Origin: Caulobacterales bacterium
GTDB taxonomy: Bacteria; Pseudomonadota; Alphaproteobacteria; Caulobacterales; Caulobacteraceae
Reading direction: 5' to 3'
Length of the DNA: 64,000 bases
NCBI GenBank assembly: GCA_017302105.1
Contig: JAFLCS010000001.1
Coordinates: 558,001 to 622,000 of the forward strand
Shown here: piece after piece, positions 36,118 to 44,381 of the stretch
How the letters are laid out: each line of letters starts with the position of its first letter
Position numbering within the stretch: the stretch's first letter is position 1
Translations under genes and position numbers: made by a program
The notes under the pieces: model-generated
Databases searched by the model: none
What the model was told of the DNA's origin: nothing
The model's input: only the letters and a program-made list of their open reading frames with translations

Positions 36118-38072
36118 GACGGGTCCTTTCGCGCGGAAGGGGCCGCCAGGCGCAGGCGCCGGTCGGTCAGGCTCAAGGCTCCCCCAAAGGCCATGATGAC
36201 GCCACCCCACCAGATCCAGCCGACCAGCGGGTGGTTCCAGGCGCGAATGACGACGCCGTCGCCCCGCCGCTCTCCCAGCGACACATAATAGGCTCCCATC
36301 GGGGTCAGATCGATCCCGGCCTCGGTCGTCCAGGTGCCGGTCACCGGATAGAAGCGGCGCTCCGAGGTGATCTGGCGGTTCAGGCCTGGACCGGTGGTCT
36401 GCAAGGTGACGCGCTCGGCGCGATAGTTGGGGCCGTCGACCATCTCGGCACGTGTCAGGGTGACCCGGCGGCCTGCGAAGTCGAATGACTGGCCCGGTGC
36501 TACCGTTGCGACGGTCTGGGTCTCCAGCGCCGTCACCGATGCGATGCCCAGCGTGGTCAGGCCCAATCCGGCGTGAGCCAGACAGACGGCCCATACCGCC
36601 GGTGGGGTTTTCCGGACGCGCCATCCCACCTCGCCGGAGCCGCCCGCCGTCCAGCGCCGGACCAGGACCCAGATCGAGCCGACGATGAGCCACAGGCCCA
36701 GCGCTGTGCCCAGGATCTGAAGGACATGGGTCATTCCGATCAGCCAGATTGCAGCGACCAGGCCCAGGACACCGATCGCCAGCGGTACCCTCAGCCGGCC
36801 GATCAGGCCTTTCAAGGTGTCGCGCTTCCAGTGAAGCATGGGGCCGAACACGACCAGGGCCAGTAGCGGCAGCACCAGGGGTACGAAGGTGATGGCGTAG
36901 TAGGGCGGACCCACCGAGATGCGGTCGCGGCCCTGCGACAGCACCTCGACGAAGACCGGGTAGAAGGTGCCCAGAAACACCGCCGCCGTGGCGGCCATGA
37001 GGAACAGGTTGTTGAGCGCCAGTCCGGCCTCACGCGAGACTGGCGAAAAGACCGCCCCGGTCTGCATCTTCGGCGCGCGCCAGCCATAGAGCATCAGAGC
37101 CGCCCCCGTTGCCAGAACCGTGAAGCCGAGGATCGCCGTGCCCCGCGCGGGATCGACGGCAAAGGCGTGCACGCTGGTCAGGACGCCTGAGCGCACCAGG
37201 AAGGTTCCCAGTAGGCTGAGCGCAAAGGTCAGGATTGACAGCAGCAGCGTCCAGCTGATGAGCGCCCCGCGCTTTTCCAGAACGATCGCCGAATGCAGCA
37301 GGGCGGTCCCGGCCAGCCACGGCATCAGCGACGCGTTCTCGACCGGATCCCAGAACCACCAGCCACCCCAGCCCAACTCGTAATAGGCCCACCACGACCC
37401 CAGGGCGATGCCCAGGGTCAGGGTCGACCAGGCCGCAATCACCCAGGGGCGCAGCCAGCGCGCGAAGGCCATGTCGGCCCGGCCCTCGATCAGGGCGGCT
37501 GCGGCCAGCGAGAAGGCCGCCGAGAAGCCGACATAGCCCAGATAGAGCAGGGGGGGGTGCAGGACGAGGCCGGGGTCCTGGAGCAGCGGGTTCAGCTCGG
37601 CACCGTCGAGCGGGGCCGGGTCCAGCCGCAGGAAGGGATTGGAGGTGAACAGGGCAAAGCCCAGGAAGGCCATCGCGATCAGGGCCTGAACGCCCAGCAT
37701 TCGCGACACCAGGGTTGGCCGAAGCCGTCGACCGAACAGGGCCGCCGCAGCCCCATAGAGGGCCAGGATCAGCACCCACAGCAACAACGAGCCCTCGTGA
37801 CTGCCCCAGGTCGCCGCCAACCGGTAGGGCCAGGGCTGGGTCGAATGGCTGTGCTGCTGGACCAGGGTGACCGAGAAATCCGGAATCAGATAGGCCATCG
37901 CCAGGGCACAGAAGGCCATGGCCACGAACAGGAGCTGGAACAGGGCTGTCGCCCGCGCGCCCGCCATCAGCCGGACATCGCGACGCGCACCGCCGACAAG
38001 GCCGAAGGCGGCCTGCAGCAGAGCCAGGAGAAAAGCCAGGATGAGGGCAAAGTGCCCGATTTCCGCGATCAT
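36114..38072 (-). CDS. ccmF: Haem lyase subunit CcmF
   Basis: A 652-residue polytopic protein with about 14-15 membrane helices. The tryptophan-rich WWD signature is WGGWWFWDPVENASLMPWLA, with WGSHEGSLLLW earlier and conserved periplasmic His residues. It transfers haem from holo-CcmE to apocytochrome c. It leads the order ccmF-ccmG-ccmH-ccmI. The usual upstream ccmE is not here; the 176 bp ahead of ccmF lead to a divergent XRE gene. Confidence 0.95.
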   Translation of the reverse strand: MIAEIGHFALILAFLLALLQAAFGLVGGARRDVRLMAGARATALFQLLFVAMAFCALAMAYLIPDFSVTLVQQHSHSTQPWPYRLAATWGSHEGSLLLWVLILALYGAAAALFGRRLRPTLVSRMLGVQALIAMAFLGFALFTSNPFLRLDPAPLDGAELNPLLQDPGLVLHPPLLYLGYVGFSAAFSLAAAALIEGRADMAFARWLRPWVIAAWSTLTLGIALGSWWAYYELGWGGWWFWDPVENASLMPWLAGTALLHSAIVLEKRGALISWTLLLSILTFALSLLGTFLVRSGVLTSVHAFAVDPARGTAILGFTVLATGAALMLYGWRAPKMQTGAVFSPVSREAGLALNNLFLMAATAAVFLGTFYPVFVEVLSQGRDRISVGPPYYAITFVPLVLPLLALVVFGPMLHWKRDTLKGLIGRLRVPLAIGVLGLVAAIWLIGMTHVLQILGTALGLWLIVGSIWVLVRRWTAGGSGEVGWRVRKTPPAVWAVCLAHAGLGLTTLGIASVTALETQTVATVAPGQSFDFAGRRVTLTRAEMVDGPNYRAERVTLQTTGPGLNRQITSERRFYPVTGTWTTEAGIDLTPMGAYYVSLGERRGDGVVIRAWNHPLVGWIWWGGVIMAFGGALSLTDRRLRLAAPSARKDPS

Positions 38073-38206
38073 GCCGGTCCGACGGGTTGGGAGCGGGGCG
38101 GTCCTAGCCCTTCAAACCGTCCGCGCCAAGACCCGACACCTGTCAGGCGGCGAACATGAACCCCGGTTTTCGTCTGCGGCACGAGCCTTGCCCCTTGTCA
38201 GGGGAG

Positions 38207-38225
38207 CCGTCCAAGAATGGGACGG
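38207..38225. promoter_or_regulatory. Dyad upstream of XRE regulator
   Basis: CCGTCC (38207-38212) and GGACGG (38220-38225) form a 6-bp inverted repeat 23 bp before the XRE start, between ccmF and the regulator. An autoregulatory operator is possible but unproven. Confidence 0.3.
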
Positions 38226-38248
38226 TCGCTCCTGAGGGATAGGGACCA

Positions 38249-38629
38249 ATGGCGACCGACATCGACCTTCACCTGGGCAAGCGCCTGCGCCGCCGGCGTC
38301 GGCTGCTGGGCCTGACACAACAGCAGCTGGCCATGCAGGTCGGCATCCGCTTCCAGCAGATCCAGAAATATGAGTGCGGGGCCAACCGGATTTCGGCCGC
38401 GCGTCTGTGGCAGTTGTCCGAGGCCCTGGAAACGCCGGTCAGCTATTTCTACGATGGGCTGGCCGAGGCCATGGAACAGCAACATCCCCGCCCTGAACGC
38501 TCCGATATGTTCTCACGCAAAGAGACGCTGGACCTGATCCAGGCCTATTACCAGCTCGATGAGCGTCCGCGTCGACGCCTGCTCGACCTGGCCAAGTCGC
38601 TCCATGCCGAGGGAGGCGAAACGCCCTGA
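38249..38629 (+). CDS. XRE-family transcriptional regulator (alphaproteobacterial PhrR/PraR-like)
   Basis: A 126-residue regulator. The HTH spans about 9-65: LGKRLRRRRRLLGLTQQQLA, then MQVGIRFQQIQKYECGANRI. A C-terminal extension (DLIQAYYQLDERPRRRLLDL) is typical of the HTH_3 regulators widespread in alphaproteobacteria (PhrR/PraR type). Targets are unknown. A dyad lies just upstream. It is divergent from the ccm operon. Confidence 0.87.
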   Translation: MATDIDLHLGKRLRRRRRLLGLTQQQLAMQVGIRFQQIQKYECGANRISAARLWQLSEALETPVSYFYDGLAEAMEQQHPRPERSDMFSRKETLDLIQAYYQLDERPRRRLLDLAKSLHAEGGETP

Positions 38630-38675
38630 GTTTTGGGAGTGACCCGGGCGGTGGCCTGTGCCAGACCGCCCGGCG

Positions 38676-39461
38676 ATGACGCTCCTGACCGATCTTGAAG
38701 ACTTCTCTCTTGAACTCTGTGGGGCAGCGGCTGAGGTCGCTGTCCCTATTTTTCGTGCCGGGTGCGGCCATGATGACAAGGGCAGGGGTCGTGTCTTCGA
38801 CCCCGTGACCCAGGCTGATCGGGACGCCGAAGCGGCCATCCGCCGTCGGATCGCAGCGCGATTCCCTGACCATGGCGTCATCGGCGAGGAATATGGCGAG
38901 GATCGCCCCAACGCCGAGTGGGTGTGGATTCTCGATCCGATCGACGGCACGCGCGCCTTCATCTCCGGCCTGCCCCTGTGGACGACGCTGGTGGCGCTGC
39001 GGCACCAGAAGGAGGTCGTCGTCGGCACGGTTGCGGCCCCGGCCCTGGGAGAGGTCTTTTGCGGGGGAGCGTCCGGGGCTGTGCGCTTGCGCGACGGTGT
39101 GCGCGAGGCGATCCGGTGCCGGCCCTGCCCTCGTCTGGGCGCGGCGACCCTGTCGACGACCGACCCGGCCCTGTTCCAGGGTCCGGCACGCGACGGCTGG
39201 AGCCGGCTGGAGGCTGCGACCCGGCTGACCCGGCTGGGCTGCGACGCCTATGCCTATGCCATGGTCGCGGCGGGGCGCATGGACCTGGTCGCTGAGGCCG
39301 GTCTTAAGCCCTGGGACTGGGCCGCACCGATGGCCCTGGTTCGAGCCGCGGGCGGGCGGGTGCAGGCCTGGGACGGCCAGGAGCCGAACGGCGAGTCCAG
39401 CCTCCTGGCGGTGGGAGACCCGGCCCTGTTTGAGCCCGCTCGGGCGCTGCTGGCAGGCTAG
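38676..39461 (+). CDS. hisN: Inositol-monophosphatase family phosphatase (histidinol-phosphatase-like)
   Basis: A 261-residue Mg2+-dependent phosphatase. The FIG/IMPase signatures are GEEYGEDRPNAEWVWILDPI (metal Glu and Asp), DGTRAFISGLPLWTTLVALR and the C-terminal KPWDWAAPMALVRAAGGR. The DPIDGTRAFI form is characteristic of the HisN histidinol-phosphatase subgroup, so the last dephosphorylation in histidine synthesis is likely but not certain. The ATG at 38676 is favoured; a GTG at 38658 is possible. The 3' end overlaps the hydrolase gene by 4 bp. Confidence 0.82.
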   Translation: MTLLTDLEDFSLELCGAAAEVAVPIFRAGCGHDDKGRGRVFDPVTQADRDAEAAIRRRIAARFPDHGVIGEEYGEDRPNAEWVWILDPIDGTRAFISGLPLWTTLVALRHQKEVVVGTVAAPALGEVFCGGASGAVRLRDGVREAIRCRPCPRLGAATLSTTDPALFQGPARDGWSRLEAATRLTRLGCDAYAYAMVAAGRMDLVAEAGLKPWDWAAPMALVRAAGGRVQAWDGQEPNGESSLLAVGDPALFEPARALLAG

Positions 39462-40444
39462 GCCGCCGCCTGGCCGCGCGACGTCAGATAGTCGGCCATG
39501 GCGTCGAACTCGGTCAGGAAGACGCTGCGTGCTTCGTCCAGCTCTGCCAGCACTTCATGTTCGGCGTTGGGGATTTCAACGTAGCGTCCTCGTCCCAGGC
39601 GCTTGGCGGCCCAGCGGTTGGTCTGTTTCCAGACGCGGCTGTCGTCGCCACCCTGGACGATCGAGACGGGTACCTTGACCGACTTCAACGCCCGTGGCTT
39701 CAGCGCCCGTTCGCCGGCGTCGAAAGCGGTTGCCAGCCAGCCCCACGTCGGTCCGCCGATGGCCAGATGCGGGCACGCATAAAGCTGCTGACGAAACAGC
39801 TCATAGCGATGCGCGTCGCGGGTCAGGGCGTTGTCCTCGAATGTGTGCTCGAACGGGTCATCCATATTGTCGAGCACATAGTCCGCCGACCGACCGTGAC
39901 GCAGGTTCCAGCGCACGGCCAGCTTGGCCGACCACATTGACCGCTTGCCGGTGGTGATCCGCAGCATCGGGCTGGACAGCAGGGCCCCGTCGAGGCGTGG
40001 CTCGTGGTGTTCGAGCGTCAGAAGGTTGAACGCCCCGCCCATCGAATGACCCACCGCGATCCAGGGGTGCGGCATCCGATCCTGAAAATGGTCCAGCAGG
40101 CGGCCATAGTCGTCGAGAAACTCCTCGACGGCGCGGGCATGGCCTTTCATCCGATCGGGCAGCAGCCTCGCCGACAGACCCTGGCCGCGCCAGTCGTGGG
40201 CCAGAACGCAAAAGCCACGCGCCAGGAAGTCGGCGTACAGTTCGTAGTATTTCTCGATCGGTTCGGTCCGACCCGGCGAGAAGACCACCGTACCGCGTGG
40301 AGACGTGGCCGGGGTCCACAGGGCCGCGCGCAGGCGCAGACCGCCGGCACCCCGATACCACTCGCCCTGCCCGCCGGGGGGAGGCATGGCACCCGGAACA
40401 CCCATCAGGGGCGCATTGGCAGCATAGGTCTGGGCGCGGTTCAC
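39458..40444 (-). CDS. Alpha/beta hydrolase (lysophospholipase/monoacylglycerol lipase-like)
   Basis: A 328-residue serine hydrolase of the Hydrolase_4/PldB type. The nucleophile Ser134 lies in AVGHSMGGAFNLL, the oxyanion region is VVFSPGRTEPIEKYYELY, and candidate Asp and His are in VQGGDDSRVW and PNAEHEVLAE. There is no signal peptide, so it should be cytosolic. Its ATG overlaps the stop of the upstream methyltransferase-like gene (4 bp). The substrate is not known. Confidence 0.85.
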   Translation of the reverse strand: MNRAQTYAANAPLMGVPGAMPPPGGQGEWYRGAGGLRLRAALWTPATSPRGTVVFSPGRTEPIEKYYELYADFLARGFCVLAHDWRGQGLSARLLPDRMKGHARAVEEFLDDYGRLLDHFQDRMPHPWIAVGHSMGGAFNLLTLEHHEPRLDGALLSSPMLRITTGKRSMWSAKLAVRWNLRHGRSADYVLDNMDDPFEHTFEDNALTRDAHRYELFRQQLYACPHLAIGGPTWGWLATAFDAGERALKPRALKSVKVPVSIVQGGDDSRVWKQTNRWAAKRLGRGRYVEIPNAEHEVLAELDEARSVFLTEFDAMADYLTSRGQAAA

Positions 40445-41376
40445 GCGGTGGGCTTCCTGAATTTGAGAGTCATGCGGTCGGACTCGCCGATCGCATCATA
40501 GGCGGAATGATCGAATGAAGGGTTAGGAGGCGCACCCCGCGGTGCCGACCGACGCTCGGGCGGCAGGGTCCAGACCCCGAACGGATGATCGCGAGTGTCG
40601 GCCGCATTGGCGTTGACCTCGCTAGAGGCGACAAAGGCAAAGCCGGCTTCGGCCGCCAGCTGCTTGACGAAGGCCTCCTGGACATAGCCGTCGGCGGCGG
40701 CTGGATCCTGAATCGATCCGACCGGCGCGCGGTGCTGTTCTATCCCGAGCGTGCCGCCCGGGCGCAGGGCCGAATAGGCGTCTTCAAAGGCCTTTTCGGC
40801 GATGCCAGCCGCCATCCAGTTGTGGAGCTGGGACATGAACAGCACCAAGTCGGCCGTCCCGGCGGGGGCCATCGGGCCGCTCGTCGGCCCGAATTCGGTC
40901 ATGGAAATCTCGCCGTAGAGCCGGCGATTGCCTTCGAACCGCTCGCGGAACCGGGCGACCAGCTGAGCTGTGGCCAGGTTTCCGCCGGCCGGATCATCTC
41001 CCGGCTCAGGCCGCTGGACCTGGAAATTGGCACAGTACAGGTGCCCACCGCCGCGGGCCAGATACGGGGCCAGAATCTCGACCCAGTAGCCGGCACCGGG
41101 CCACATCTCCACGACGGTCTGGTCTGCCGCGATCTCAAAGAACTCGAGCGTTTCCAGCGGATGGCGCCAAACGTCCCGCGGGCGGCCGTCGGCCCGCCAG
41201 TTTCCGGCAATCGCCCAGGCCAGGGATCCGACCGGCGGGGCGTTGGGATCAACCGGTTCATCCGCCTCGGTCGGTGCGGAGGCCCGGCCGCAACCGGCCA
41301 GTGCCAGGCAGGTGCCGGCCATCAGGACGTGCCGGCGGCTCAAGGCCTGCGGTGAGCGAACGGGCGAGGTCGCCAA
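40441..41376 (-). CDS. Exported methyltransferase-like protein, paralogue 1
   Basis: A 311-residue protein with an export signal, LSRRHVLMAGTCLALAGCG, which could be a Tat signal with a lipobox Cys. The rest has the Rossmann-like methyltransferase fold described as 'predicted methyltransferase' (COG4798): TVVEMWPGAGYWVEILAPYL as motif I, TADLVLFMSQLHNWM and HPFGVWTLPP near the end. It is clearly related to the next gene upstream, with similar blocks (DRMTLKFRKP against DRMTLRFVRP). A cytoplasmic cofactor in an exported enzyme is odd. It lies 94 bp downstream of its paralogue. Confidence 0.8.
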   Translation of the reverse strand: MATSPVRSPQALSRRHVLMAGTCLALAGCGRASAPTEADEPVDPNAPPVGSLAWAIAGNWRADGRPRDVWRHPLETLEFFEIAADQTVVEMWPGAGYWVEILAPYLARGGGHLYCANFQVQRPEPGDDPAGGNLATAQLVARFRERFEGNRRLYGEISMTEFGPTSGPMAPAGTADLVLFMSQLHNWMAAGIAEKAFEDAYSALRPGGTLGIEQHRAPVGSIQDPAAADGYVQEAFVKQLAAEAGFAFVASSEVNANAADTRDHPFGVWTLPPERRSAPRGAPPNPSFDHSAYDAIGESDRMTLKFRKPTA

Positions 41377-41470
41377 GGCAGGGTGTTTCCTCTGGAATTA
41401 AGATCGAACCGCGAACCGATTAAACTGACCCGGCAGAGCCGTCAAAGCCCTTAGAGAGGCTCTGGAATCC

Positions 41471-42370
41471 CTAGCTGACCGGAGACAGCGGACGCACGAA
41501 ACGCAGGGTCATCCGGTCGGATTCGCCAATGGCGTCGAAATGGGCGCGCTCGGCGGCGGTCAGATCTCGTCCGTCCTGCGAAGAGCGCCGAACCGGCGGC
41601 AAGGTCCAGACGCCGAACGGGTGGTCGCGGCCGTCCATCGGATTGGCGTTCAGGTCGCTGCGCGCCTCCAGCACGAAGCCGGCGCGTTCGGCGGCCGCGA
41701 TGACGTAGCTCTCTGGGACGTAGCCGGTCGCGGCCGAGGCCATGACGTCCACGCCCGCTTCGGCCCGGTGCTGCTCGACCACCAGATAGCCGCCGGGTTT
41801 CAGCACCCGGAAGAACTCACCCATGTAGCGATCCGTCCGACCCTCGGCACGCGCCCAGTTGTGGAAGGCCCGCGCGACCAGAACCATGTCGGCACTCCGG
41901 TCTGGCATGGCGACCCCGGATTGGGGCCCGAAGTCGACGGCGCTGGACGTTCCAAAGTTCGCAGGATCGGCGGCGAAGGTCGCCTCCAGCCCGGCCCGTG
42001 CGTCGCGCGCGCCCTGCGAGGTCTGGGGATTGGCGGTGTCGATCCAGGCCGCGACATAGCGGCCGCCGGTCTGGGTTGCGTAGGGGGCCAGAATATGGGT
42101 CCACCAGGCTCCGGCACCCGGTTCGATCTCGACGATCGTCATGCCCGGCTGCAGGCCCCAGAAGGTCAGGGTTTCAAAGGGCCGACGGTGGGCGTCGCGC
42201 GCGCGCTCGGCTTCGGAACGCAGCGGCGCGTCGATCACCGACTGTAGGACGCTGTCCTCGGTGAACTCGGGACGAGCCGCCTGCCCGCGCTCTATCGGGA
42301 AGGTCTGGGCTGCGACCAGGGATGGCGACAGCGCCGTCAGGGCGACAACGGCGGCGAAGGCAAGACGCAT
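41471..42370 (-). CDS. Exported methyltransferase-like protein, paralogue 2
   Basis: A 299-residue protein with a plain Sec signal MRLAFAAVVALTALSPSLVA, cleaved probably near AAQ. The methyltransferase core has MTIVEIEPGAGAWWTHILAP (motif I), SADMVLVARAFHNWARAEG and KPGGYLVVEQHRAEAGVDVM. The end GRDHPFGVWTLPPVRRSSQD parallels paralogue 1. GGGAG 6 bp before 42370 sets the start; the frame continues 7 codons upstream. The tandem layout suggests duplication. Confidence 0.82.
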   Translation of the reverse strand: MRLAFAAVVALTALSPSLVAAQTFPIERGQAARPEFTEDSVLQSVIDAPLRSEAERARDAHRRPFETLTFWGLQPGMTIVEIEPGAGAWWTHILAPYATQTGGRYVAAWIDTANPQTSQGARDARAGLEATFAADPANFGTSSAVDFGPQSGVAMPDRSADMVLVARAFHNWARAEGRTDRYMGEFFRVLKPGGYLVVEQHRAEAGVDVMASAATGYVPESYVIAAAERAGFVLEARSDLNANPMDGRDHPFGVWTLPPVRRSSQDGRDLTAAERAHFDAIGESDRMTLRFVRPLSPVS

Positions 42371-42436
42371 GGAAAACTCCCGAGATGACATCTGACGCCC
42401 ATAGCCGGTTCGAGAAATCAGGTCACCTGTGCACCC

Positions 42437-42464
42437 CTTGTGTGGGTGATGGGCCTTCCCATCT
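42437..42464 (+). promoter_or_regulatory. Heat-shock (sigma-32-type) promoter of hsp20
   Basis: CTTGTG (42437-42442), a 14-bp spacer and TCCCATCT (42457-42464) match the RpoH consensus CTTGAA-N13-15-CCCCATNT, including the C-rich lead-in (CACCCCTTG). The predicted start is near 42471, giving a leader of about 128 nt ahead of hsp20. The match is by eye. Confidence 0.55.
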
Positions 42465-42523
42465 GTTAGCTCGAAGACGCCGATGATCGGGTCTTTGCGA
42501 GAGACGTCGGTGCCCAGATCGGG

Positions 42524-42596
42524 GCCGACCCCTTTCGATCCCCCGGCCGCCCCGGGAAGACGCGGGTCGGCTCAACCTTGCTGCTGCAGGAGGTTG
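42524..42596 (+). ncRNA. ROSE-type RNA thermometer in the hsp20 leader
   Basis: The leader folds into an outer 8-bp stem GCCGACCC/GGGTCGGC (42524-42531, 42564-42571) enclosing CCCGG-CCGCC-CCGGG (42542-42556). It is followed by the 3' hairpin CAACCTTGCT (42573-42582), loop GCTGC, AGGAGGTTG (42588-42596). This last hairpin hides the ribosome site AGGAGG. It shows the hallmark ROSE pairing of UUGCU with AGGA, with one bulged G. ROSE elements in alphaproteobacterial small heat-shock genes melt on warming and free the ribosome site. Structure is hand-derived. Confidence 0.7.
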
Positions 42597-42598
42597 CC

Positions 42599-43081
42599 AT
42601 GCGCAACTATGATTTCGCCCCCCTGACCCGTTCGGCCGTCGGCTTCGACCGCCTGTTCACGATGCTTGAAGCCGCATCGAAGTCCGAAGGCCAGGGCTAT
42701 CCGCCCTACAACATCGAAAGCCTGGATGAGAGCCGCTATCGCATTGAGCTGGCCGTCGCCGGGTTCAAGCCCGCCGAATTGAACATCGAGGCTCGCGAGA
42801 ACGTGCTGATCGTCACGGGTCGCAAGGCGGCCAATGACGGCACCGATGATCGGCGCTTCCTGCATCGCGGCCTGGCTGAGCGCGACTTCGAGCGCCGCTT
42901 CCAGCTGGCCGACTACGTCGTCGTCACCGATGCGCGGCTGGAGAATGGCCTGCTGGCTATCGGCCTGGAGCGCCAGCTTCCTGAGGCGCTGAAGCCGCGG
43001 ACCATCGCGATTTCGGCCTCTGATGAAAGCGTCATCGACGCCAAGCCGACCAAATCGGCCAAGGCGGCAAAGTCGGCCTAG
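42599..43081 (+). CDS. Small heat-shock protein, Hsp20 family
   Basis: A 160-residue IbpA-like alpha-crystallin-domain chaperone. The N-terminal arm is MRNYDFAPLTRSAVGFDRLF; the crystallin domain is about 37-125 (RYRIELAVAGFKPAELNIEA and NGLLAIGLERQLPE), with the IAISAS segment as C-terminal anchor. The tail is Lys/Ala-rich (KPTKSAKAAKSA). It holds unfolding proteins in an ATP-independent way. The ATG at 42599 directly follows AGGAGGT; a TTG at 42578 is unlikely. Heat-shock promoter, ROSE leader and terminator frame it as a single-gene unit. Confidence 0.93.
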   Translation: MRNYDFAPLTRSAVGFDRLFTMLEAASKSEGQGYPPYNIESLDESRYRIELAVAGFKPAELNIEARENVLIVTGRKAANDGTDDRRFLHRGLAERDFERRFQLADYVVVTDARLENGLLAIGLERQLPEALKPRTIAISASDESVIDAKPTKSAKAAKSA

Positions 43082-43106
43082 GGTTTTTGCCCGCCAGACC
43101 GCCAGA

Positions 43107-43138
43107 GGGCATCCCCACCCGGGGGTGCCCTTTTCTTT
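43107..43138 (+). terminator. Intrinsic terminator of hsp20
   Basis: A 10-bp stem GGGCATCCCC / GGGGGTGCCC (43107-43116, 43121-43130; one T-G pair), ACCC loop, then TTTTCTTT. It lies 25 bp after the hsp20 stop and ends just before the convergent pentapeptide gene. Confidence 0.85.
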
Positions 43139-43139
43139 A

Positions 43140-44381
43140 TCAGGCCGCCAGATCGAGGCCCTCGACCTCATGAAGCGCGGCCCCGGCCAGGATCGCATCG
43201 CGCAGGTCCGCTCCGGTCAGGTCCGCTCCCGTCAGATCAGCCTGTTTCAGTCCGGCCTGATGCAGATCGGCCTGTTGAAGCTGGGCGTAGCGAAGTCGGG
43301 TGCCCGTGAGGTCGGTGGGCATTGAGCGATCGGCAGAGATCGGCAGAGGACCCAGCAAGGCTCCGCGCAGGTCTGCCTTGACCAGATTGGCACCGCCGAG
43401 GCGCGCGCCGCGCAGGTCCGCCCCGCGCAGGATTGCGCCCCGCAGGTCGGCATTCTCCAGATTGGCACCCTGTAGCTCGACGCCGGCCAGGTCCATGCCC
43501 ACAAGGCAGGCACCGCGGGCGCTCAAGGCCGGCAACCGCCGCCCTTTCAGTCCGTCCAGAAGCGGACGCAGGTCGAGCTGATCCATCAGGGCCGGCGTTC
43601 CCTCACGGCCCCCCGACCGGGCCCAGGCCTCGGCCTGGGCAACGGCCTGTCCAAGCGCCTGGAGGCTTGAGCCGTCGGCCACAGGCGCTCGCAGACAGCC
43701 GCTGAGGTCAGCCTTCTCGATCTTGGCCTTTTCGATTTCGCACCCGGTCAGGACGGCCCCGACGAAGCGCGCGCCCTCGAGATTGGCACCCACCACATCG
43801 GCACCTTCGAGCAGAGCGCCGGCGAGGTTGGCGTCCTTCAGATTGGCTCCAGCCAGCTTGGCCCCCCGCATCGAACAGTCCGAGAAGTCGGCCGCGAAGG
43901 CTGAGGCTCCGTTCAGATTGATCTGGTCCAGGGTGGCCCCGGAGAAATTCACCTCGTCGGCATCCCCGGCCCGGATCTCATGACGCAGAGCCGTCAGTCC
44001 CTTTTCGGGGTGTGGAATGCCGATCTTGCCCTCCCGGAAATCGGCCTGGGTCAGGTCAGCCAGCGACAGATTGGCACCGCGCAGGCAGGTTCCTCTCATG
44101 TCGGAACGGCGAAGGTTGGCGGCGCGCAGATCGGCCTTTCTCAGGTCGCAGCCGAACAGGACGGCCCGTTCCAGCTGGGTTCGGACCATACGCGCGTGAT
44201 CGAAGATACAGCCGGTGAAATCGGCATCGTCCAGCCGACGTCCCGACAGGTCCAGACCTGACAGGTCGACGAACTTGAGGATGGCCCGGCGGCCGCCGTT
44301 CCGACCTGAAACGTAGCGTTCATGGGCACCCAGGATCATTTCCAGGTCGCCCTGGCTAAGTCGTCGATGGCTGGTGGTCAT
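43140..44381 (-). CDS. Pentapeptide-repeat protein, second of a tandem pair
   Basis: A 413-residue protein made of two runs of A(D/N)LxX pentapeptide repeats, for example LRGANLSLADLTQADFREGK and ADLTGADLTGADLRDAILAG. They are separated by a non-repeat linker (about 225-285, ALGQAVAQAEAWARSGGREG). Such repeats form right-handed quadrilateral beta-helices. The N-terminus MTTSHRRLSQGDLEMILGAH is not a signal peptide, so it is probably cytosolic. Function is unknown; some relatives bind DNA gyrase, others scaffold. The start overlaps the stop of the sister gene (ATGA). Confidence 0.9.
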   Translation of the reverse strand: MTTSHRRLSQGDLEMILGAHERYVSGRNGGRRAILKFVDLSGLDLSGRRLDDADFTGCIFDHARMVRTQLERAVLFGCDLRKADLRAANLRRSDMRGTCLRGANLSLADLTQADFREGKIGIPHPEKGLTALRHEIRAGDADEVNFSGATLDQINLNGASAFAADFSDCSMRGAKLAGANLKDANLAGALLEGADVVGANLEGARFVGAVLTGCEIEKAKIEKADLSGCLRAPVADGSSLQALGQAVAQAEAWARSGGREGTPALMDQLDLRPLLDGLKGRRLPALSARGACLVGMDLAGVELQGANLENADLRGAILRGADLRGARLGGANLVKADLRGALLGPLPISADRSMPTDLTGTRLRYAQLQQADLHQAGLKQADLTGADLTGADLRDAILAGAALHEVEGLDLAA

